The notes beneath the pieces are model-generated. The model saw only the letters and a list, made by a program, of their open reading frames with translations. It ran no database searches and was not told where the DNA came from. The position numbers and the translations under genes were made by a program. A stretch of 64,000 bases of DNA from Bacillota bacterium (GTDB lineage Bacteria; Bacillota; Clostridia; Lachnospirales; Lachnospiraceae): the NCBI GenBank assembly GCA_023392535.1, contig JAEVYY010000006.1:5711-69710 (forward strand). The letters run 5' to 3'. Positions 53,041-61,076 of the stretch are shown here, one piece after another (positions within the stretch are counted from its first letter, which is position 1; every line of letters starts with the position of its first letter).

Positions 53041-55131
53041 TTACTCTTTCGTCTTCATTATTTTTTCTACTTCTGAAGCCGGTAATGGTCTGGAAAAATA
53101 GAATCCCTGTCCAATATCACATTTACTTTTTAATAGAAATTCCATCTGTTCCTTTGTTTCAATTCCTTCTCCTACAACACACAACTTCATACTATGCGCC
53201 ATTTCCACAACCGCTTTGTAGATAGATGCATCTTCATCCTGTGTTTTTACATGTTTAATAAATTCCCTGTCTATTTTTAAGATATCTAATGGTAATTCTT
53301 GCAAGTATGTCAGGGAAGAATAGCCTGTCCCAAAGTCGTCCATTGCAATCGTTATACCGAATTCCCTGATCCTCTGAAGATTATTTTGTGCCTTATACAT
53401 ATCTATCATTACAGAGGTCTCTGTTACCTCTATTTCAATTTCCCCTGGTCTGATAGAAATTTCTTTTAGAATTTTACAAACACTTTCTATTGTATTATTA
53501 TCCGTGATACATTGTCCAGAAAGGTTAACTGCTAATTTTACCGTTTTATATCCCCTTCTTTCCCATTCTCTCTTTTGCTTCACAGCAGTTTTAAGAACCC
53601 ATTTACTAATTGGTGTAATCTGACCAGTCTTTTCCGCAACTGGAATAAACTCCATCGGTGGAATAAATCCCTTTTCCGGATGGTTCCATCTTATCAGTGC
53701 TTCCATTGCAATCATATGTCCTGTTCTTAAATCAAATTGAGGCTGGTAAAACAAAACAAATTCTTCATTTTCAATTGCTTCACGTAATTCTCTATTCATC
53801 TGTATATAATATAAGGTTTTTTCATACATATAAGGTTGAAAAAAAACATACCCATTTTTACCATTTTGTTTCTGTTGAAACATGGCTATTTCCGCATTTT
53901 GAATCAAAGTATCTACATCCGTCCCATGTTCCGGATAAATAGTGATCCCCATACTGACCGTCCCATAAATATCCTGCCCATTATAATTCCAAGGTTCTCT
54001 TATCTTATGAATTAATATCTCTAATTTATCACTAATAACCTGTTGTGTGTTAACTTTTGTGAGAAGAATCGCAAACTGATCCCCATTCAGTCTCACTGCC
54101 ATATCATCTTGTGAATATAACTTAACTAATATATTTGCGACGTGCTTAATATAAAAATTCCCAATTTTATTACCAAACATATCATTTACATGTTTCAAAT
54201 CATCCATATCAATATTGATAATAGCAAAGGATTCATCTTTTTGTATCATTTTTGAAACTTCTTCTTCAAATAGGATGCGATTGGGAAGCTCAGTCAAGTA
54301 ATCATAATATGCCAGTAGTTGTAATTTTTCTTCTAATTGAATTCTTTCTGTTATATCTGTATGCGATCCTGCGATTCTAGTCGCCTTTCCACTTTTATTT
54401 CTAACTCCTTTACCCCTGCTTAGTATCCATCGATATTCTCCGGATTTATGACGTATCCTGTAAATAGATTCATAATAATCTTTTTTTTCATCTATATAGC
54501 CAAAAACTGTATCCTTTGCTTTCTTTAAATCCTGTGGACATATTAATTTTTCCCAAGAATATATGGTACTTCCCATTTCATGAGGTTCGTAACCAAGCAG
54601 ATGCTTCCATGCGTCAGTGACAAAATATACATTATTTTGAATATCCCAATCCCAGATACCATCATTAGCTCCCTCTACCGCTAGCTGATACCTTTCATGA
54701 ATCACTAACAATTCATCATGCTGATTCTCAAGTTTTAAATTTTGGTCTTCCAATTCTTCATTCATTGCCATTAATTCTTCATGCGCTGTATTCAGTTCCT
54801 GATACCCCATTAATACACAATCAATCGCATCCTTATACAACCGCAAAGTCTTTTTTATTATAAAATAAAATATAATAGCAGATGTTATTACATAGAACCA
54901 ACCCTTTAACATCTGAATGCTACTGACCATCTTTTCACTTTCAACTAAGATATTCAGTATCCAATCCGATACTAATATCCATAGCGCGCCTATACCTAAA
55001 TAAAAAATAGCGATCTTTACAGACGAAAAAACAGGTCTCACTTTCTGATTCATTTTCAAAAAGTCTTCATATTCATTTTGCAGGCGTTTATTATCCCGTT
55101 CCAGTTTAGCCGTATCAATTTTTCTAATCAT
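53041..55131 (-). CDS. PAS-GGDEF-EAL protein, probable c-di-GMP phosphodiesterase
   Basis: 696 residues. Two membrane segments (about 40-63 and 74-93), a coiled-coil (115-145), a PAS domain with PAC (about 148-265; GANDGIWDWD), a GGDEF domain whose signature is degenerate (RLNGDQFAILL), and an EAL domain with intact EALIRW and downstream catalytic residues (NLSGQC, DDFGTGYSSL, KIDREF). The cyclase half is probably inactive or regulatory, so the net activity should be c-di-GMP breakdown, opposing the cyclase encoded after it. Confidence 0.93.
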   Translation of the reverse strand: MIRKIDTAKLERDNKRLQNEYEDFLKMNQKVRPVFSSVKIAIFYLGIGALWILVSDWILNILVESEKMVSSIQMLKGWFYVITSAIIFYFIIKKTLRLYKDAIDCVLMGYQELNTAHEELMAMNEELEDQNLKLENQHDELLVIHERYQLAVEGANDGIWDWDIQNNVYFVTDAWKHLLGYEPHEMGSTIYSWEKLICPQDLKKAKDTVFGYIDEKKDYYESIYRIRHKSGEYRWILSRGKGVRNKSGKATRIAGSHTDITERIQLEEKLQLLAYYDYLTELPNRILFEEEVSKMIQKDESFAIINIDMDDLKHVNDMFGNKIGNFYIKHVANILVKLYSQDDMAVRLNGDQFAILLTKVNTQQVISDKLEILIHKIREPWNYNGQDIYGTVSMGITIYPEHGTDVDTLIQNAEIAMFQQKQNGKNGYVFFQPYMYEKTLYYIQMNRELREAIENEEFVLFYQPQFDLRTGHMIAMEALIRWNHPEKGFIPPMEFIPVAEKTGQITPISKWVLKTAVKQKREWERRGYKTVKLAVNLSGQCITDNNTIESVCKILKEISIRPGEIEIEVTETSVMIDMYKAQNNLQRIREFGITIAMDDFGTGYSSLTYLQELPLDILKIDREFIKHVKTQDEDASIYKAVVEMAHSMKLCVVGEGIETKEQMEFLLKSKCDIGQGFYFSRPLPASEVEKIMKTKE

Positions 55132-55325
55132 ATGATTATCCTCTTTTGTATCTGTTACAAATACGAAATACGATTGATGTCGCTAATATGAAAAATTCTT
55201 TCCGAAACTACGTTGTATCCATGAAACTGACAAATATTTACATATAATTATAAACTTTTCTCCAACGATTGTCCATAAACTCCAACACTTTATGTTAAAT
55301 TATCTGCAATTTTAAATTTAAATAA

Positions 55326-56261
55326 CTAAAAATACTTTTTTCTTTTAAATAATAATAAACAAATAACAACTACAAGAATACTTATTGCAACAATTGTGAC
55401 ATAACCATATTTCCAAGTAAGCTCTGGCATGTTAGTGAAATTCATTCCATACCAGCCTACGATAAGTGTTAATGGAAGAAAAATGGTTGTTACGACCGTA
55501 AATAATTGCATAATTTTATTTAAGTTATAATTTAGAGAAGCATCCAGTGCCTCTCTAAGATGAATTAAGTTCTCACTTAACCCCTGCGTATTTTTACTTA
55601 AACGTTCTGATTTAACTGTAAAAATTCTAAAATACTTCAATTCTTCCTCTGTAAAGAGTTCATTGGTATTTTCTTGTAATTCTTCTCCAAGATCAATCAG
55701 TTGCTCATAATAGTTCTTTAATACGGTTAATTCATTCCTCATTGCAAATATCTCTCTGTTTACATCATGATTAACGCTCCCATCTACAAGGCGCTGTTCT
55801 ATTTTCATAATTTTCCGTTCCATCTTTTCTAAAGGTTTGTTACCATTTGATAGCAGACTTTCTAAGATTCCAAAAATAACTTTTCCGATGGTTGCATTTT
55901 TTTTAAATCTTTCTACCGTACTCTCAAACATAATTCGGCAACTATCATCTTCATCCATTAATTTGATCAAAATAAATTGTTTCTTCTTCATTAAAAATGC
56001 AATTCTATCCCTTGGCTCTTTTATATCCATAACATTTACGATATTAATGATTCCGAAGCTAAAATCATTATACGTATCAATACTAGTGCCAAAATGTGTC
56101 TGATCCTCTAAACAATCCTGAAAGATGTCAACACTGAGATTTAATTTCTCAAGAATTTGTTTTAACTCCTCCGTTGTGAGATAGGCGATACTACTACTTT
56201 CACTATTTAACTCTTTCAGATTTGCCTTTACGATTGTATTACGCTCAATACTATAAAACAT
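55326..56261 (-). CDS. corA: CorA-family divalent-cation transporter
   Basis: 311 residues, AGAGGAGG before the ATG. A long soluble N-terminal domain with coiled helices (about 150-240) ends in two membrane segments (about 248-270 and 284-304) joined by the loop containing GMNFTNMPEL; the GMN motif is the CorA pore signature. It forms a pentamer that moves Mg2+ or, in some relatives, Co2+/Zn2+. The riboswitch-controlled CDF exporter lies 4 kb away but is not in the same operon. Confidence 0.93.
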   Translation of the reverse strand: MFYSIERNTIVKANLKELNSESSSIAYLTTEELKQILEKLNLSVDIFQDCLEDQTHFGTSIDTYNDFSFGIINIVNVMDIKEPRDRIAFLMKKKQFILIKLMDEDDSCRIMFESTVERFKKNATIGKVIFGILESLLSNGNKPLEKMERKIMKIEQRLVDGSVNHDVNREIFAMRNELTVLKNYYEQLIDLGEELQENTNELFTEEELKYFRIFTVKSERLSKNTQGLSENLIHLREALDASLNYNLNKIMQLFTVVTTIFLPLTLIVGWYGMNFTNMPELTWKYGYVTIVAISILVVVICLLLFKRKKYF

Positions 56262-56354
56262 TAGGAATTCCTCCTCTCATAAGATGATATTATCTCTAAT
56301 GTACAGAAACAGAAAGACTTTTTCAATATATTCATCCAAATTTGGGGGATAATA

Positions 56355-56396
56355 CAAAAAAACTCTTGGTTCTAAGTGAACCAAAAGCCTTTTTGA
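56355..56396 (-). terminator. Terminator after the CAP-domain gene
   Basis: Minus strand CTTTTGGTTC-ACTTA-GAACCAAGAG and T7. It is 17 bases past the stop at 56413. Confidence 0.9.
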
Positions 56397-56412
56397 ATTA
56401 ATATATTCTAAT

Positions 56413-57327
56413 TTAGTATGTAAATAATTGCACCCAATATTGTGTTCCATTGCTATTTTGAAGATTGCCTACACCAATCTTAGTATAATTTGCATTCATG
56501 ATGTTGGTTCTATGTCCTGGGCTGTTCATCCAAGCAGTTACTACATTCTCAGGTGTTTTTTGTCCCCATGCAATATTTTCCCCAGCTCCACGGTAACTCA
56601 CTCCACTTTCATTTAATGCAGTCGCAAAACTACTTCCATTAGGGCGTGTATGGGAAAAACTAGATTGGATTTCTTTTGCTCTTACAGTTGCTGCTTTTTC
56701 TACATTTTTATCAATGCTTAATGGTGCCAGTCCCTCTTTTGCCCGTTCTTGGTTCACAAGCTTAACAACCTGCTCTGCATAAGAACTTGTCGTAGAATTA
56801 TCTACTGGTGTCTGCGTTGTTGGCGTCTCTTTCACAGGTGTCTGGGTCACTGGTGTCTGGGTTACTGGTGTAGTTACTTCCGGTGTAGTTACTTCCGGTG
56901 TAGTTACTTCTGGTGTAGTTACTTCTGGTGTAGTTACTTCTGGTTCAGTTACTTCTGGTGTAGTTACTTCTGGTGCGGACGTATTATATTCCGGTTTACA
57001 ATTATTCGTATTTCCATAATTTGAAGTCAATGCATCCGCTGCATTTGTAATACAATCTTTTTGTGACTGCGTATTACAATCTTTTTGAGACTGGGCAATA
57101 TAATCCTTAATTTGATCCAGAGATCCCAAATTACAATTCTCATTAATTTGCAGATTCTGTAAATTATTCGACAAATCACTCAGATTGCAATTTTTACTAT
57201 TCGTAATCACATTCGCTCCATTAAAATTTTGTGGACACGTATTGTATCCTGCCGCCTCTACCTTTACGGGGGCTAAATTTACTGCTACTGTAAGTGCCAT
57301 CACTCCAAGCGCTACGGCTCTTTTCAT
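56413..57327 (-). CDS. Secreted CAP-domain (SCP/PR1, YkwD-like) protein with PEVTT repeats
   Basis: 304 residues. Signal peptide (1-25, cleavage near VEA). The first mature part (about 28-110) has repeated Cys/Asn segments including two QSQKDC units. A tether of 5-residue TTPEV repeats (about 120-175) follows, then a C-terminal CAP domain (about 178-304) with HTRPNGS, GENIAWG and HRTNIMN, the usual conserved His/Glu set. CAP proteins of the YkwD type are found around clostridial spores and vegetative walls; the biochemical role is unclear. Single gene with its own terminator and a striking upstream repeat block. Confidence 0.92.
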   Translation of the reverse strand: MKRAVALGVMALTVAVNLAPVKVEAAGYNTCPQNFNGANVITNSKNCNLSDLSNNLQNLQINENCNLGSLDQIKDYIAQSQKDCNTQSQKDCITNAADALTSNYGNTNNCKPEYNTSAPEVTTPEVTEPEVTTPEVTTPEVTTPEVTTPEVTTPVTQTPVTQTPVKETPTTQTPVDNSTTSSYAEQVVKLVNQERAKEGLAPLSIDKNVEKAATVRAKEIQSSFSHTRPNGSSFATALNESGVSYRGAGENIAWGQKTPENVVTAWMNSPGHRTNIMNANYTKIGVGNLQNSNGTQYWVQLFTY

Positions 57328-57348
57328 GTCAATTACCTCCTATGTGTT

Positions 57349-57377
57349 TGTTACAAATTTGTTACATTTGTGTTACA
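57349..57377. promoter_or_regulatory. Three TGTTACA repeats with exact 11-bp period upstream of the CAP gene
   Basis: TGTTACA occurs at 57349-57355, 57360-57366 and 57371-57377 (TGTAACA on the coding strand), so copies fall on the same face of the helix. They end about 22 bases before the CAP start codon. Tandem sites with this period are typical of OmpR/PhoB-type response regulators. Confidence 0.6.
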
Positions 57378-57404
57378 AACATATAATAACATCTTGTTCC
57401 ATGA

Positions 57405-57545
57405 CATGATAGCGGTAATGTTTGGAAACTTGAAACAAATGCTGATAAGGGCAATCTGACAAATAATCCAATTGGAAGTTATCAAAAAGACCCTATCAGC
57501 TATTATCCTATTCCTTATAATCTGCCGACTTATGACTTATTCTAG
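57405..57545 (+). other. Startless short frame, possibly a gene remnant
   Basis: A plus-strand frame of 46 codons ends at TAG 57543-57545 and has a natural composition (WKLETNADKGNLTNN; DPISYYPIPYNLPTYDLF). It is preceded by a stop and contains no ATG, GTG or TTG start. It may be the tail of a lost gene, or chance. Confidence 0.3.
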
Positions 57546-57552
57546 ATTTTGC

Positions 57553-58692
57553 TTACACACTTGGATAGAATCGCTCCAGATATTCAAGATCCTTTCGATC
57601 TTCATTCTTGGTATACCAACCGTCTTCAAAAAGACAATACATCCTTTGAAAATATGCCTCGTACATTTTTCCAACACGTTCCATGGAATAGTTCTTTTCC
57701 GCCCATTCACGGCAATGCATTGGTTTAATATGATCGATATTACGCACTGCCCAGCAAAACTCTTCAAAAGTTCTGCATCGATACCCAGTTATTCCATGCA
57801 GCACAGTTTCCGGAAAAGCGCCCCAATCAGTAGTTATAACAGGAGTTCCACAAAGCTGCGCTTCCACATTAACGCCTCCAAATGGTTCCAGATAATACGT
57901 TGGCATTAAGACAGCTTTGGCATTTCCTAATAATTCAGCTCTTTCAGCTGCACCCACGGCTGATTGATATCGAATATGCTTCTCTGAACTCAATGCCAAT
58001 CCCTCATTTGGATTATCCAAAGCCCCCTGTCCTACTACATATAGTTGATTTCCCGTAGCTTTCGCTATTTCTGAGGCAACGGAAACACCTTTCCGGCTTA
58101 TAATTCTGCCAAAATAGATTAGATAATCCTGTTTATCTTGTTTATACGGAAAATCATTTAAATCAAAATAGTTCGGTATAACGGTATCTCCCCAAACACC
58201 ATCCTCAATCTTAAGCAGTCCATAGATATAATGCATCCACGCATACGATTCGAAAACGCGGTTTGATGCAAACACACCCGAATAACCGATTCCTGGCTCT
58301 ATTGTTAAAAGATTTACTGCATCTGCGATGGGTTTTTGATATACTCCCATTGGACACAATAAGATGTCACGTTCCTCTTTATTTTCAAGAATAGCAGAAA
58401 TCGCATTCCTATTAAAAAGCTGGTGTGCATAGTCATTTGGATCCTGCTGATAAAAACAGGTGGTACGATCATAGTCACCATATGTTTTTATTAAGGCTTC
58501 TTGTGTAGATACTGGTATGAAAGTATCGCACATCACTTCTGATCCTTCTACACCATAAAAATAAATCGTATGTCCATATTGCTTTATCATTCGTGCTAAT
58601 TTTATTATTTTTTGTGTATAGGCACAGGAAGTATTCCGCTTATGCGTTTCTAAATGCGCCAGTCCCAAAATATGAAACCTCAGTTTTGCCAT
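57553..58692 (-). CDS. Glycosyltransferase, GT4-like
   Basis: 379 residues. The C-terminal GT-B half has the GT4 signature region LLGNAKAVLMPTYYLEPFGGVNVEAQLCGTP (in pieces, with the E-x7-E motif) and VVGQGAL. The N-terminal half begins FHILGLAHLETHKRN. It transfers a sugar from a nucleotide donor. The collagen-like protein gene lies directly upstream on the same strand, separated by a hairpin; glycosyltransferases beside BclA-like genes often glycosylate the collagen repeats, so that substrate is a reasonable guess. Confidence 0.85.
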   Translation of the reverse strand: MAKLRFHILGLAHLETHKRNTSCAYTQKIIKLARMIKQYGHTIYFYGVEGSEVMCDTFIPVSTQEALIKTYGDYDRTTCFYQQDPNDYAHQLFNRNAISAILENKEERDILLCPMGVYQKPIADAVNLLTIEPGIGYSGVFASNRVFESYAWMHYIYGLLKIEDGVWGDTVIPNYFDLNDFPYKQDKQDYLIYFGRIISRKGVSVASEIAKATGNQLYVVGQGALDNPNEGLALSSEKHIRYQSAVGAAERAELLGNAKAVLMPTYYLEPFGGVNVEAQLCGTPVITTDWGAFPETVLHGITGYRCRTFEEFCWAVRNIDHIKPMHCREWAEKNYSMERVGKMYEAYFQRMYCLFEDGWYTKNEDRKDLEYLERFYPSV

Positions 58693-58722
58693 ACTATTCC
58701 CCTTTTTTATTTCTATTAAGAT

Positions 58723-58755
58723 AGGAAAGCCGAAGACAACGTCTTCGGCTTTCCT
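58723..58755. terminator. Perfect 15-bp hairpin between collagen-like and glycosyltransferase genes
   Basis: AGGAAAGCCGAAGAC-AAC-GTCTTCGGCTTTCCT, no mismatch, three-base loop. The T tract is weak on both sides (ATCTTAAT on the minus strand), so it may attenuate rather than fully stop transcription from the collagen-like gene. Confidence 0.7.
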
Positions 58756-58801
58756 GCTAACATTCTGACCCTATCACGCAACAGCCATAAGATACTTATT
58801 G

Positions 58802-59824
58802 TTATAAAGCAGTCTCGATAATTACTAAGTTTGCTTGGACCGCCGTATTAGAAATAAATATGCTCTGTCCTGTGGTGTTAACAAGAGCAAGTGTTGCAGG
58901 TGCAGATCCTACTGTAATAAGAGCTGTGCCACTGACCTGACCTGTAACAACAGGCGATGAACTTGTTGATACTGCACTACCGTTCAGTACCAGAGCCAAG
59001 TTGATGGATGTTGCCGGTCCTGCTCCATCTGTTGCTACATACCAAGATACATAGTAGTTTCCTGGCGCATTGATTGTAAAGATACCCGTTCCAGTATCAT
59101 AGCCGATATTAAGACTTTGATCGTTAACTATTGTATTAAAAATTACATTTGCACCAGATGCAACGGTTCCTGATACTAAGCCTGTTAGCTCTGTCTGAAT
59201 ACCGCGAAGCGAAAGCTGGACGGCTGCTGGGCCGGTCGCTCCGGTTGGACCGATTGGGCCGGTGGCTCCTGTTGGTCCGATTGGGCCGGTGGCTCCGGTT
59301 GGACCGGTTGGGCCGGTTGGGCCGGTCGCTCCGATTGGACCAGTTGGGCCAGTCGCTCCCGTGGCTCCACTAGGACCGGTGGCTCCCGTGGCTCCACTAG
59401 GACCGGTGGCTCCCGTTGGTCCGACTAGTCCGATTGGACCAGTTGGGCCGGTTGCTCCCGTGGCTCCACTAGGACCAGTTGCTCCCACAGGACCGGTGGC
59501 TCCCGTTTGACCGGTGGCTCCCGTAGCTCCTGTGGCTCCCGTGGCTCCTCTAGGGCCGGTTGCCCCGGTCGGACCTGTTTCTCCGGTAAGACCAGCAGGA
59601 CCAGTTGGACCTGTCACTCCAGTAGGGCCAATCGTACCTCTTGGGCCAGTTGGGCCCGTCGGACCGGTTGGACCTTTAGGACCTGTCGGACCTGTCGGTC
59701 CTCTGTAACAACAACATCTTTGTGTATTACAATTAGTATTACAATTATTATTACAAAAATTAGTAGCTTGTAAGTCGACATTGTTCTCTTTATTTGTATC
59801 ATCTTGATGATTAAACTCTGACAA
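58802..59824 (-). CDS. Collagen-repeat spore-surface protein (BclA-like)
   Basis: 340 residues, with TTG start (59824) behind AAGGAGGTG. The N-terminal 40 residues are Asn/Cys-rich (FCNNNCNTNCNTQRCCCY), likely for cross-linking or anchoring. About 165 residues of Gly-x-y repeats follow (mostly GPT and GAT), then a C-terminal globular TNF-like BclA-C domain (about 205-340; GIQTELTGLV, NYYVSWYV, FISNTAV). Such proteins form filaments on the exosporium of clostridial and bacillus spores. The repeats create long shadow frames on the other strand. Confidence 0.92.
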   Translation of the reverse strand: MSEFNHQDDTNKENNVDLQATNFCNNNCNTNCNTQRCCCYRGPTGPTGPKGPTGPTGPTGPRGTIGPTGVTGPTGPAGLTGETGPTGATGPRGATGATGATGATGQTGATGPVGATGPSGATGATGPTGPIGLVGPTGATGPSGATGATGPSGATGATGPTGPIGATGPTGPTGPTGATGPIGPTGATGPIGPTGATGPAAVQLSLRGIQTELTGLVSGTVASGANVIFNTIVNDQSLNIGYDTGTGIFTINAPGNYYVSWYVATDGAGPATSINLALVLNGSAVSTSSSPVVTGQVSGTALITVGSAPATLALVNTTGQSIFISNTAVQANLVIIETAL

Positions 59825-59895
59825 AATAACACCTCCTTCTCTATAATATACATATGAAAAAAGTGTTATAATGTGTATTATTTTATATACTATTT

Positions 59896-60810
59896 TTAAT
59901 CTACCTCTTTATCAGGGTTCACATGAACCATGCAATGTTTCACCTGTTTAAATTCTCCCTCTATCTTATCATGTACACCCTGTGCTATCTCATGAGTCTC
60001 GTTAAGTGATTTTTTTCCATCTGCAACGATCTCCACATCTACATAGATCCTGGAACCAAATAATCGCGTTTTTAAGCTGTCAACTCCTCTCACCCCTTCA
60101 TGTGCCAGAAAAATAGCCATCATCTTTTCTTCTATATTCGAATCACAAGCTTTATCCATCATTTTATCAAGTGCATCCTTAAAAATAGATAGGGAAACCT
60201 TAACTATAAAAAGACAGATGATTACACTTGCAATTGGATCTAGCACAGGGAAACCCACCTGTGCTCCTAAAATTCCGATCAAGGCTCCAATTGAGGATAA
60301 GGCATCCGATCGATGATGCCATGCATCCGCAAATAAGGCGCCTGAATTTATTCTTTTGGCTGCTATTTTTGTATACCAATACATCCATTCTTTCACTATA
60401 ATAGAAACAATTGCAGCTAGCAATGCTAGATTACCCGGTATCTGAAGTTCTCCATAATTACCAGCAACTATCTTATTTACACCGTTTAAACCAATTGCAA
60501 TTCCTGTACCCAAAAGAATGATTGCCAATACAATAGACGCAGCGCATTCCAATCGCTCGTGCCCATATGGATGTTCCTCATCAGACTCCTTTGCAGCAAG
60601 CTGGACTCCTGCCATAACGATAAAAGTACTAAACACATCCGATGCAGAATGAACTGCATCCGATATCATGGCACCAGAATTCCCCACAATTCCTGCTAAA
60701 AATTTAAATGCGGATAAAATTAGATTGATTACCACGGTTACGATTGATACCTTCATCGCGACCTCTTTTTCGATCGTATCTATTGTCTTTTGACTTGCTC
60801 GTTCTATCAT
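59896..60810 (-). CDS. Cation diffusion facilitator, probable Co2+/Ni2+ exporter (CzcD/FieF-like)
   Basis: 304 residues with six membrane segments and a cytoplasmic C-terminal domain. The two metal-site motifs are present in segments II and V: SDAVHSASD and DAWHHRSD (HxxxD each). The NiCo riboswitch directly upstream indicates cobalt and nickel as the inducing, and so exported, metals. The promoter is at 61042-61070, and the riboswitch terminator ends 73 bases before the ATG. Confidence 0.93.
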   Translation of the reverse strand: MIERASQKTIDTIEKEVAMKVSIVTVVINLILSAFKFLAGIVGNSGAMISDAVHSASDVFSTFIVMAGVQLAAKESDEEHPYGHERLECAASIVLAIILLGTGIAIGLNGVNKIVAGNYGELQIPGNLALLAAIVSIIVKEWMYWYTKIAAKRINSGALFADAWHHRSDALSSIGALIGILGAQVGFPVLDPIASVIICLFIVKVSLSIFKDALDKMMDKACDSNIEEKMMAIFLAHEGVRGVDSLKTRLFGSRIYVDVEIVADGKKSLNETHEIAQGVHDKIEGEFKQVKHCMVHVNPDKEVD

Positions 60811-60882
60811 ACGTTATCTCCTTCCTAATAGATAACCCTATGACATCCGCAATTAAACCTTTTGATTTGTTTCCGTTTATTA

Positions 60883-61005
60883 GAAAAAGCACCTGTGGAA
60901 CAAATAGTAAACTACTGTCCCACAAGTGCCTATTGTTATCACCTGCTGTTACATTATGTAACCCGGCCCCACGGCTAAAAACCGTCGCCTGCTCAGTTTG
61001 TACTG
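60883..61005 (-). promoter_or_regulatory. NiCo riboswitch with overlapping terminator
   Basis: The minus-strand leader has the NiCo aptamer blocks in order: AACTGAGCAGGC, a hairpin, GCCGGGTTACATAATGTAACAG, GATAACA and CACTTGTGGGACAGT. The outer helix is GTACAAACTG with CAGTAGTTTAC. The segment GCACTTGTGG can instead pair with TTCCACAGGTGC, making a terminator followed by T5 (60883-60930). Bound Co2+ or Ni2+ should hold that strand in the aptamer and let transcription continue, so this is an ON switch. The match is to my memory of published examples (RF02683). Confidence 0.88.
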
Positions 61006-61041
61006 TAGATTGAAATGCAGCGCAAAGAGTAATTAATCTTC

Positions 61042-61070
61042 ATTGTATCGCAATAATGCTGATATGTCAA
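61042..61070 (-). promoter_or_regulatory. Promoter of the NiCo riboswitch/CDF transcript
   Basis: Minus strand TTGACA (61065-61070), 17-base spacer, TACAAT (61042-61047): a near-consensus vegetative promoter. It starts seven bases past the enolase stop, so the exporter has its own strong promoter and depends on the riboswitch for control. Confidence 0.9.
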
Positions 61071-61076
61071 TTAAAA

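Noticed and set aside
56860..56965. Short tandem repeats resembling a CRISPR array
   Set aside because: The 15-base period is in frame and encodes TTPEV repeats of the secreted CAP protein; there are no spacers or cas genes.
59200..59710. Repeat array and long plus-strand frames rich in Gly/Pro/Val
   Set aside because: They are the antisense of the Gly-x-y collagen repeats of the minus-strand gene, with no ribosome sites.
60930..61035. Leader considered as 6S RNA or a c-di-GMP-I riboswitch
   Set aside because: The ordered blocks AACTGAGCAGGC ... GTGGGACAGT and the CDF gene downstream fit the NiCo riboswitch; the other families' conserved cores are absent.
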